A stretch of 64,000 bases of DNA, from assembly GCA_964643295.1 (NCBI GenBank), contig CAZXSN010000010.1:3548-67547 (forward strand), written 5' to 3'. This document shows positions 8,754 to 15,619 of this stretch, piece by piece. The stretch's first letter is position 1; every line of letters begins with the position of its first letter. A model generated the notes under the pieces. That model saw nothing but the letters and a program-made list of their open reading frames with translations. It made no database searches and was not told the DNA's origin. Source of the DNA: Merdiplasma sp964643295 (GTDB taxonomy: Bacteria; Bacillota; Clostridia; Lachnospirales; Lachnospiraceae). Position numbers and translations under genes: made by a program.

Positions 8754-8791
8754 GATCCTTTCCGGTATTGGTTCGGGAAGGATCTTTTTTT
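8754..8791 (+). terminator. Terminator of the sigma-factor operon
   Basis: GATCCTTTCC (8754-8763) pairs with GGGAAGGATC (8775-8784), followed by seven T residues. Confidence 0.9.
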
Positions 8792-8830
8792 GCGCCTGGA
8801 GGGCAGGGGGGAAATTCCCGGCCAAACGGC

Positions 8831-8859
8831 TTGCCCGGGATATCATCGTGTGGTAAAAT
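8831..8859 (+). promoter_or_regulatory. Promoter for the TPR lipoprotein-hflX unit
   Basis: TTGCCC (8831-8836) and TAAAAT (8854-8859) are 17 bp apart. The start codon at 9052 is about 185 nt downstream. The rest of the 8709-9051 gap shows only the terminator before it and no gene. Confidence 0.55.
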
Positions 8860-9051
8860 AGCCCGGTAAACGAAACGGGAAAACGAAAGCTTTCCGGCAG
8901 CCGCGGGAAGGAACGTCTCTGGAAATGTCCAGGTTAGATGCAGAAAAAGGAAGCATCAGAACCGGCAAAGAAAAAGGGGGCAGCCGTTTCAGGCACGGAA
9001 AGCTTCCTGGACAGATGTCCTTTGGCGATGGTTGATAAAGTGGGGAGTTAC

Positions 9052-10107
9052 ATGGGGAAAAAACGATTGGCAGCGGCGCTGCTGATGCTTTGCATGGCCT
9101 TCTGGCTGGGCGGCTGTGAGAGCGATGCCGAGGGGGAACTGACACGGCAGGGAATGGAGGCCGTTGAGAACCTGGACTATGAGGGAGCGCTGGCAAAATT
9201 TGAGCAGGCGCTTTCTGCCGGGGAGGATGAACTGCTGCTCTACCGGGGAGCGGGGATGGCCTATATGGGACTTGCCCAGTATGAACAGGCGGTGCGCTCT
9301 TTTGACAAAGCGTTAAGCTTCGCGGATTCCAAGATGCCGAATACGGTGGAGGATCTTCTGTTATATAAGGCATCCGCGCAGTTTCGTCTGAAAGATTATG
9401 AGGCAACAGCGGCCACCTGTGACCAGCTGACCCGGGAGAATGAGGAGGGAAATGTCAGCGCATTCTACCTGCGCGGCGCAAGTTATCTGTGCCTGGGATA
9501 CCAGGATCGGGCCAGGGAGGATTTTGACCGGGCGGTGGCTTTAACGCCGGGGGATTACACGCTTTACTTAAACATTTATGAAAGTTACGAGGCCCAGAAT
9601 CTTTCCGGGATCGGAGATGAATATCTGCAGACAGCCTTAAGCATTGAACCGCAGGAAGCGAACGATTATTACTGCATCGGACAGATCTACTATTACCTGG
9701 AACAGTATGACCGGGCGCAGAGTGCGCTGATGACGCCTCTGGCGGAGGACTATCTTCCGGCCATGAATCTGATGGGACGAATCTACCTGGCGCAGGAGGA
9801 CTATGCGCGGGCCGAAAACATGTATGAGTCGATCCGGGAAAAGTTTGGGGAGAGCGGTGAGAGCTTCAATGGGCTGGCTTTGTGTGCGCTTGCCGCAGGA
9901 GAGTATGGACAGGCGCTTGAGTATATCGAACAGGGGCTGTCCCTGGATGACGAGAATGCCCGCCAGGAACTTTTGTTTAACGAGATTGTGGCATATGAGA
10001 GAATGCTGGATTTCGCCGCGGCACAGGAAAAGGCGCAGGAGTACGCGGCGCTGTATCCAACCGATGAGGCGGGACAGAAGGAACTGCAGTTTTTAAACAC
10101 GCGGTAG
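9052..10107 (+). CDS. TPR-repeat lipoprotein
   Basis: The 351-residue product starts MGKKRLAAALLMLCMAFW with the lipobox LGGC, so it should be lipid-anchored to the outer face of the membrane. The rest consists of about eight tetratricopeptide repeats (for example YEGALAKFEQALSAGEDELL and YRGAGMAYMGLAQYEQAVRS), a scaffold for protein-protein contacts. I chose 9052, where the signal peptide begins and GGGGAG lies about 6 nt upstream, rather than the longer frame from 8938. It is 44 nt from hflX and probably co-transcribed with it. Binding partner unknown. Confidence 0.88.
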   Translation: MGKKRLAAALLMLCMAFWLGGCESDAEGELTRQGMEAVENLDYEGALAKFEQALSAGEDELLLYRGAGMAYMGLAQYEQAVRSFDKALSFADSKMPNTVEDLLLYKASAQFRLKDYEATAATCDQLTRENEEGNVSAFYLRGASYLCLGYQDRAREDFDRAVALTPGDYTLYLNIYESYEAQNLSGIGDEYLQTALSIEPQEANDYYCIGQIYYYLEQYDRAQSALMTPLAEDYLPAMNLMGRIYLAQEDYARAENMYESIREKFGESGESFNGLALCALAAGEYGQALEYIEQGLSLDDENARQELLFNEIVAYERMLDFAAAQEKAQEYAALYPTDEAGQKELQFLNTR

Positions 10108-10151
10108 GATGAGACCACAAAAACGCAGAAGGATGTTTTCTCGGAGGGAGT

Positions 10152-11396
10152 ATGGCAGAATTATACGAGACTGTGCAGGAGGCGGAAAGGGTGATCCTTG
10201 TGGGAGTCAGCCTGTCCGATGAGACGGAAGCGATAGAATCGCTGCAGGAGCTTCGTGCGCTGGCGGATACCGCGCGGGCTGTGACAGTCGGAGAGCTTCT
10301 GCAGAGCCGGGAGGCGATCCATCCGACGACGTATATCGGCAGCGGGAAGCTGGAGGAACTGAAAATGATGGTCGAGGCCTTAGATGCGACGGGCATCATC
10401 TGTGATGATGAACTCTCCCCCGTGCAGCTGCGGGAGCTTACCCGGGAGCTCGACTGCAAGGTAATGGACCGCACTCTGCTGATTCTGGATATCTTTGCCG
10501 CGCGGGCTGTGACCAGTGAGGGTAAGATCCAGGTGGAACTTGCTCAACTGAAATATCGTCTGGCCAGACTGGCCGGACTGGGAAAGTCGCTGTCCCGGCT
10601 GGGCGGCGGCATCGGAACCCGCGGGCCGGGCGAGAAAAAGCTGGAGACGGACCGGCGGGCGGTCAAGAGGCGGATCGCCTCCCTGCAGCGGGAACTGGAG
10701 CAGGTTGAAAAACACCGGGATCTGGTGCGGGAGCAGCGCAGGAAGAAAAGGATCCCCGTCGCGGCCATCGTCGGCTACACGAACGCCGGAAAATCTACGC
10801 TGCTGAATGCCTTAACACAGGCGGGTGTGCTGGAGGAAGACCGGCTGTTTGCCACGCTCGATCCGACCACGCGCGTATGGAAGCTGGAGGGAGGATCAGA
10901 GATTTACCTTACCGATACGGTGGGCTTTATCCGCAAGCTTCCGCATCATCTGGTGGAGGCGTTCGCGGGCACCCTGGAGGAAGCCGCCTTCGCGGATCTG
11001 ATTCTGCATGTGGTGGATGCCTCCAGCCCGCAGATGGATAAACAGATGCATGTTGTGTACGAGACACTTACCCAGCTGGGCGTGAAGGAGCAGACCATTA
11101 TCACACTGTTCAACAAGCAGGATCTGCTTGAGACACCTCCCGTTTTAAGGGACTTTCGCGCCGACTATGTGCTCAGCATTTCCGCCCGCACGGGAGAGGG
11201 GCTTTCGGAATTGGAGCGTCTCCTGGAGCGGATCCTGACGGAAAGACAGATCTTAATCGAGCGGCTCTATGCGTATGAGGAGGCCGGGAAGATTCAGCTG
11301 ATCCGCCGGTTCGGACAGCTTCTTACGGAGGAATACCGGGAGAACGGCATCTATGTGAAGGCCTATGTGCCGCAGGAAATTTACGGAAGTGTTTGA
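10152..11396 (+). CDS. hflX: GTPase HflX
   Basis: A 414-residue ribosome-associated GTPase that splits stalled or heat-damaged 70S ribosomes. The N-terminal HflX domain contains HPTTYIGSGKLEEL and the glycine-rich GGGIGTRGPGEKKLETDRR linker. The G domain has G1 GYTNAGKST (about 207-215), G3 DTVGFIRKLPHHLVEAF and G4 NKQD. Length and motif order match the family. The start has GGAGGG upstream. It follows the TPR lipoprotein gene and ends at a strong hairpin. Confidence 0.97.
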   Translation: MAELYETVQEAERVILVGVSLSDETEAIESLQELRALADTARAVTVGELLQSREAIHPTTYIGSGKLEELKMMVEALDATGIICDDELSPVQLRELTRELDCKVMDRTLLILDIFAARAVTSEGKIQVELAQLKYRLARLAGLGKSLSRLGGGIGTRGPGEKKLETDRRAVKRRIASLQRELEQVEKHRDLVREQRRKKRIPVAAIVGYTNAGKSTLLNALTQAGVLEEDRLFATLDPTTRVWKLEGGSEIYLTDTVGFIRKLPHHLVEAFAGTLEEAAFADLILHVVDASSPQMDKQMHVVYETLTQLGVKEQTIITLFNKQDLLETPPVLRDFRADYVLSISARTGEGLSELERLLERILTERQILIERLYAYEEAGKIQLIRRFGQLLTEEYRENGIYVKAYVPQEIYGSV

Positions 11397-11403
11397 AAGG
11401 ACA

Positions 11404-11441
11404 GGCACACATGCATGGATGTGTGCCCCCTTTCGTTTTTT
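11404..11441 (+). terminator. Terminator after hflX
   Basis: A 9-bp perfect stem, GGCACACAT (11404-11412) with ATGTGTGCC (11419-11427), is followed by a pyrimidine tract ending TTTCGTTTTTT. It separates hflX from the convergent sugar kinase. Confidence 0.75.
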
Positions 11442-11505
11442 GCACATGGCTTTTGTCTGGCCCCTGTTCTGGAAGGCTTATCTTTGCAAAGGCCTTTAAA
11501 ATCCG

Positions 11506-12618
11506 TTACACTTTCGGCCATCCCGCATCGATACGGGCGATGAGTTTATCAAGAGGCTTCAGGCCGCTTAGGGAATCGTAGGCAGTCACACAGGAAGCTC
11601 CCTCCGCGGCGGCAAGCTGGACACACCGCAGGGGCGGGTATTCCAGGTCAATGGCAGCCTCTAAGAAAGCCGCGATGCTGGTATCCCCGGCGCCGGTGGC
11701 GGAGAGCACCCGTTCGGGAACATAACTTTTTTCAAAGTGTTCCAGACTTCCCCAGGATTCATACTGAGGACCGATTGTGCGCATCACTTCCGCGGAGGCA
11801 GTCTTTAAAAACATGCCCGCCGCGCCGCATTTGATGAGCACACATTTGGCGCCCCAGCTAATCAGGAGATTCGCCAGCGGACGAATGTCTTCCTCCACAG
11901 AAAGGATGGAGGTGATATCGCTGCTTCCGGCTTTTCTCTGCCAGGTATGATATCGTTCAGGATCGATCATATAGCCCAGTTCTTCGATGCTGGGAACAAA
12001 GAAATCTACCCAGGGAAGCAGCGATCGCACGATCCTGGCCCAGTCTTCTTTGGCGGCATCCGAGCCTTCCTCGACCGCGGCCATGTCTAAAGAGGTGGTA
12101 AGCCCCAGTTCCTTTACTCTGCGGAAAAGCCGGAGAGTCTCTTCGGCACCGTTTTGATACATGGAACGCATCAGGGGCGGATAGCCGAAATGGAAATGGT
12201 CGGCCTTTGCGATACGGGCAAAGTCCAGATCCGCACAGCAAAACGTGGCGTTGCAGCCCATATCGTGCAGGAAGATGCGGTCAATGCCGGGAGGCGCTAA
12301 AATAATCGTAAACGAGGTCTGCTCACCCGCCGCATGGATCAGGTCCTTTTGCGCTCCCCATTTCGCGTAGATACTGTCGACGATGGAACCGAACGCGTCG
12401 TCAGCGATTTTCGCGATCAGCATGACATCCGCGCCCAGGAGTTTCAGCGCGAGGCCGGTATTGGAGACGGAGCCGCCGACGCTCACCGTCACGTTCTCCA
12501 TGTTCAGAAGCTTTCCCGGCCGCAGAAGCTCGGAGATGCTTTTGTAGCCGGAATCTGGGAATCCGGGCGTGATATCCAAGGACAGATGCCCGGCGGCGAT
12601 GATTTTTTTCTTTTTCAT
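11506..12618 (-). CDS. PfkB-family carbohydrate kinase
   Basis: A 370-residue ribokinase-like sugar kinase. The N-terminus has AAGHLSLDITPGFP and the glycine-rich VSVGGSVSNTGLALKLLGAD (PfkB signature 1 region). The C-terminal signature is SATGAGDTSIAAFLEA, whose Asp is the catalytic base. The start at 12618 was chosen for GGAGG 9 nt upstream; a longer frame reaches 12696. The length exceeds ribokinase by about 60 residues, with an insert around residues 215-240. The divergent neighbour is an alpha-galactosidase, so a role in sugar or sugar-acid use is plausible, but the substrate is unknown. Confidence 0.88.
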   Translation of the reverse strand: MKKKKIIAAGHLSLDITPGFPDSGYKSISELLRPGKLLNMENVTVSVGGSVSNTGLALKLLGADVMLIAKIADDAFGSIVDSIYAKWGAQKDLIHAAGEQTSFTIILAPPGIDRIFLHDMGCNATFCCADLDFARIAKADHFHFGYPPLMRSMYQNGAEETLRLFRRVKELGLTTSLDMAAVEEGSDAAKEDWARIVRSLLPWVDFFVPSIEELGYMIDPERYHTWQRKAGSSDITSILSVEEDIRPLANLLISWGAKCVLIKCGAAGMFLKTASAEVMRTIGPQYESWGSLEHFEKSYVPERVLSATGAGDTSIAAFLEAAIDLEYPPLRCVQLAAAEGASCVTAYDSLSGLKPLDKLIARIDAGWPKV

Positions 12619-12860
12619 ATCTGGATCCTCCAGGGTTTTCCCTTCGCGGGGCTTAACAGTTTCCTTCATCTTAGCCGGATCCGGCCCAAAAGGCAAGGAA
12701 AAAAAGAAGGGATTTTTGCGGAAGTCAGCTTCCGGCTGTCCCTATCGGCAGACGGGTAAGGACGGCGGGATTTTCAAGACTTCTCTGAAAAGACTGCCGG
12801 TAAGGCCATATACATACCATATCTGGCCGGAAACTGGCCGGGAAAGAAAGGAGCAGGCGT

Positions 12861-14972
12861 ATGAAACAAATCGAAATCCGTGAAAACAATCTCAGCCTGG
12901 TGTTTGGGATCACCGAGAAGCAGGAAGTGAAACTGCTGCACTTTTCCGCCCTGCCCTTTGATCCCGCCAGCGTTGCCTCCCATAAGGAAGCCGAATCGTT
13001 TCGGCTCGTGGAAGTACAGGTATCCGGTCTGGACCGCACCGGGGTACGGTTCGGCACGAAGTATACTCTGACCTCTCCCGGCATGAGGCTGAAATACCGG
13101 GATTTTAAGGATACCCGCAACGCATACGGCAGAAAGCTGGAGATCATTACCGCCGATGAGCCGACAGGACTGGCGGTGCACAGCAACCTCCAGTTTTACG
13201 ATGGGCTTTCCATGGTTCGCAGCTGGAGCGAACTTGTGAATGAAGGGCAGGAGAATTTAGGTATAGAATACGTCTCCTCCTTCGAGTTAAACGGCATTGA
13301 TAAAGAAGGGATGCTTACCAGCGATGAGAAACTCAGGCTTCACTTACCCCATAACGGCTGGCAGAAGGAGTTAATCTGGGCCTCGTATGACACAGGGCAG
13401 CTTGGCTTATCGATCTCCCAGCCGGAAGGGGTTCGCCTCTCCTCAAAAGTACTGGGGGTCGGCAATACGGGAAGCTGGTCAACAAAACAGTTTCTTCCTA
13501 TGGGCTGTCTTTGCAGTACGGAGGTGAATACCGCTCTTGTCTGGCAGATTGAGCACAATGGGTCCTGGTACTGGGAAATAGGGGATCAGGACGGTCATCT
13601 GTACTTACAGGCAGGCGGGCCGAATGAGCATCACAATCACTGGTGGAAGCAGTTAAAACCAGGGGAGCGTTTTGAGAGTGTTCCCGTAAGTGTCGGTTCT
13701 GTCATCGGCGGGCTGCAGGAGGCATTGCAGGAGGCAACAAAGTACCGTCGGGCAATCCGGCGCAAATGCGCGGACAATGAAAAGCTGCCGGTGATCTTTA
13801 ACGACTACATGAACTGCCTTTACGGAGATCCGACCACGGAAAAGGAACTGCCGATGATCGATAAGGCCGCCGAGGCGGGGTGTGAGTATTATGTGATCGA
13901 CTGCGGCTGGTATGCCGACGGGGACTGGTGGGACGGCGTGGGCGAGTGGCTGCCCAGCAAAAAGCGCTTTCCAGACGGGTTTGCCAATCTCCTCGGCTAC
14001 ATCCGCTCCAAAGGCATGGTGCCGGGCGTGTGGCTGGAAATCGAGGTTATGGGCATTCACTCTCCTTTGGCTAAGAGAGTTCCTCAGGACTGGTACTTCC
14101 AGAGACATGGACAGAAGGTGTACGACCGCAGCCGCTATCAGCTGGATTTTCGAAACCCGGAAGTGTGCGCTCACGCAGATACCGTGATCGACCGGCTGGT
14201 TAAGGAGTACGGGGTTGGCTATATCAAGATGGATTACAACATCGACGCCGGGATCGGTACCGACTGGAACGCCGACAGCTGCGGGGACGGTCTGCTGGAA
14301 CACAACCGCGCGTATTTACGCTGGCTCGACGGCATCTTTGAGAGATATCCGGATCTGGTGATTGAGAACTGCTCAAGCGGCGGCATGCGGCTGGATTATG
14401 CCATGTTAAGCCGCTGCAGCATTCAGTCCACCAGCGACCAGGAGGACTACCGCTATTATGCGACGATCGCGGCCAACGCTCCTTCCGCGGTGACACCGGA
14501 GCAGGCAGCTGTCTGGTCCTATCCCCTGGCAGACGCGGACTGTGAGCAGGTGGCCTTCAACATGGTCAGCGCACTGCTATTGCGCATTCACCAAAGCGGA
14601 CATCTGGTGCACTTAAGCGGGGAGCGCTTTGCCCTCGTAAAAGAGGCCATCGAAACCTACAAAACTATTCGCGGGGATGTAAAAGAGGCGCTGCCGTTCT
14701 GGCCCCTTGGCATGTCCGGGTATCAGGATCCCTGGGTCAGCATGGGCCTGACTCTTCCCGAACGCGACTATGTGGCTGTCTGGCGAAGGGAAAGTGAGAC
14801 GTCCCGCTGCGTCATTCCGCTGCGGCACCGTGTGGGACATTCTTTGAGCGTCTCCTGTGTTTACCCGAAAAAGCTTCCCTGCGAATGGAAGTGGAACGCA
14901 AACTCCGGGGAACTTACCGTACTGCTGCCCAGCCGGATGAGCGCCAGACTTTTTTCCCTGCGCGAAGTATGA
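12861..14972 (+). CDS. Alpha-galactosidase, glycoside hydrolase family 36
   Basis: A 703-residue cytoplasmic enzyme (no signal peptide) that removes terminal alpha-galactose from melibiose or raffinose-type oligosaccharides. An N-terminal beta-supersandwich (about 1-300) precedes the TIM barrel, which shows CGWYADGDWWDGVGEW, then YIKMDYN with the nucleophile Asp (about 455-461), and CSIQSTSDQEDYR with the acid/base Asp (about 520-532). A C-terminal beta domain follows. AAAGGAG precedes the ATG. No transporter is adjacent. The divergent PfkB kinase is the only possible pathway partner in view. Confidence 0.95.
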   Translation: MKQIEIRENNLSLVFGITEKQEVKLLHFSALPFDPASVASHKEAESFRLVEVQVSGLDRTGVRFGTKYTLTSPGMRLKYRDFKDTRNAYGRKLEIITADEPTGLAVHSNLQFYDGLSMVRSWSELVNEGQENLGIEYVSSFELNGIDKEGMLTSDEKLRLHLPHNGWQKELIWASYDTGQLGLSISQPEGVRLSSKVLGVGNTGSWSTKQFLPMGCLCSTEVNTALVWQIEHNGSWYWEIGDQDGHLYLQAGGPNEHHNHWWKQLKPGERFESVPVSVGSVIGGLQEALQEATKYRRAIRRKCADNEKLPVIFNDYMNCLYGDPTTEKELPMIDKAAEAGCEYYVIDCGWYADGDWWDGVGEWLPSKKRFPDGFANLLGYIRSKGMVPGVWLEIEVMGIHSPLAKRVPQDWYFQRHGQKVYDRSRYQLDFRNPEVCAHADTVIDRLVKEYGVGYIKMDYNIDAGIGTDWNADSCGDGLLEHNRAYLRWLDGIFERYPDLVIENCSSGGMRLDYAMLSRCSIQSTSDQEDYRYYATIAANAPSAVTPEQAAVWSYPLADADCEQVAFNMVSALLLRIHQSGHLVHLSGERFALVKEAIETYKTIRGDVKEALPFWPLGMSGYQDPWVSMGLTLPERDYVAVWRRESETSRCVIPLRHRVGHSLSVSCVYPKKLPCEWKWNANSGELTVLLPSRMSARLFSLREV

Positions 14973-15030
14973 TCCATTGGCCGGACAGGGAATCTAAGGA
15001 AGCAAAAAGAACTTTGCTGCCGGATGCCGG

Positions 15031-15110
15031 TGTGGATAAAACTAATCCCGATGTGGACAGCGTGTGCATAACCTGGCCGCTTATCCACCGTTTTCTTCGG
15101 GTTGTCCACA
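15031..15110. repeat. DnaA-box-like array, copy 1 (five 9-mers)
   Basis: Five 9-mers near TTATNCACA lie at 15031 (TGTGGATAA, exact on the minus strand), 15052 (TGTGGACAG), 15063 (TGTGCATAA, exact), 15081 (TTATCCACC) and 15102 (TTGTCCACA). The first three point one way and the last two the other. Offsets are 0, 21, 32, 50 and 71 bp. It lies in the control region of nrdD and is repeated exactly 240 bp downstream. Confidence 0.7.
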
Positions 15111-15270
15111 CGCAGTGCCCATCACCGGGTTCCTTTTTCGCAGGGTTTGGAAGAAGCCGTGTGCCCGTCATGCGGCGAAGTGTCCCTCTTTTCCGCTGTT
15201 GCCAGCGAAGAAGGGGCGGGGAGCGGGGCTTGAAAGAGGAAAGAAAAAGGATCTGCTACAGGGCAGCCGG

Positions 15271-15350
15271 TGTGGAAAATTCCCTCCCGGGTGTGGACAG
15301 GATGTGCAAAACTGAGGCACTTATCCACCCTTCCTTAGGGGTTATCAACA
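15271..15350. repeat. DnaA-box-like array, copy 2 (five 9-mers)
   Basis: The sites are TGTGGAAAA at 15271, TGTGGACAG at 15292, TGTGCAAAA at 15303, TTATCCACC at 15321 and TTATCAACA at 15342. Order, orientation and offsets (0, 21, 32, 50, 71) are identical to copy 1, while the sequence between the sites has diverged. The last site touches the first NrdR-like box. Confidence 0.7.
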
Positions 15351-15394
15351 CAACATCTAGTAGTTGGACGAAGAAAAATACATAGATGTTGTAT
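15348..15394. promoter_or_regulatory. Pair of NrdR-like boxes upstream of nrdD
   Basis: Box 1 (15348-15363, ACACAACATCTAGTAG) matches 12 of 16 positions of the NrdR consensus ACACWATATATWGTGT. Box 2 (15379-15394, on the minus strand ATACAACATCTATGTA) shares the core ACAACATCTA with it. Their centres are 31 bp apart, the three-helical-turn spacing typical of paired NrdR boxes, and box 2 ends 8 bp before the -35 element. NrdR is the ATP/dATP-sensing repressor of ribonucleotide reductase genes. Confidence 0.8.
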
Positions 15395-15402
15395 TTTGGG
15401 GG

Positions 15403-15431
15403 TTGACGGCCCTGGGGTTCTCTGCTAGAAT
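15403..15431 (+). promoter_or_regulatory. nrdD promoter
   Basis: TTGACG (15403-15408), a 17 bp spacer and TAGAAT (15426-15431) with a TGC extended -10 upstream. The leader to nrdD is about 180 nt. Confidence 0.8.
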
Positions 15432-15619
15432 GGTTTCAGTTCACGGAGCGGTTTCGGCGCGGGATTTTTTTGTGGGAATGTTCGATTTTTGGAAGGAGAA
15501 CTTTTAAGAAGTCCTCTGTATAGACCCGCCCGAGGCGAAAGAAGGGATGCCTGCGGGCAAAAACGCGGGGAAAGATCCCGGATCCGTGCGGAAGAAAGAA
15601 TAAGCGGAAGGAGAGGGAT

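Noticed and set aside
15031..15350. The DnaA-box-like clusters as the chromosomal replication origin
   Set aside because: There is no dnaA, dnaN or other origin gene nearby, no AT-rich unwinding region next to the boxes, and a dedicated nrdD promoter with NrdR boxes follows. A regulatory or titration role fits better.
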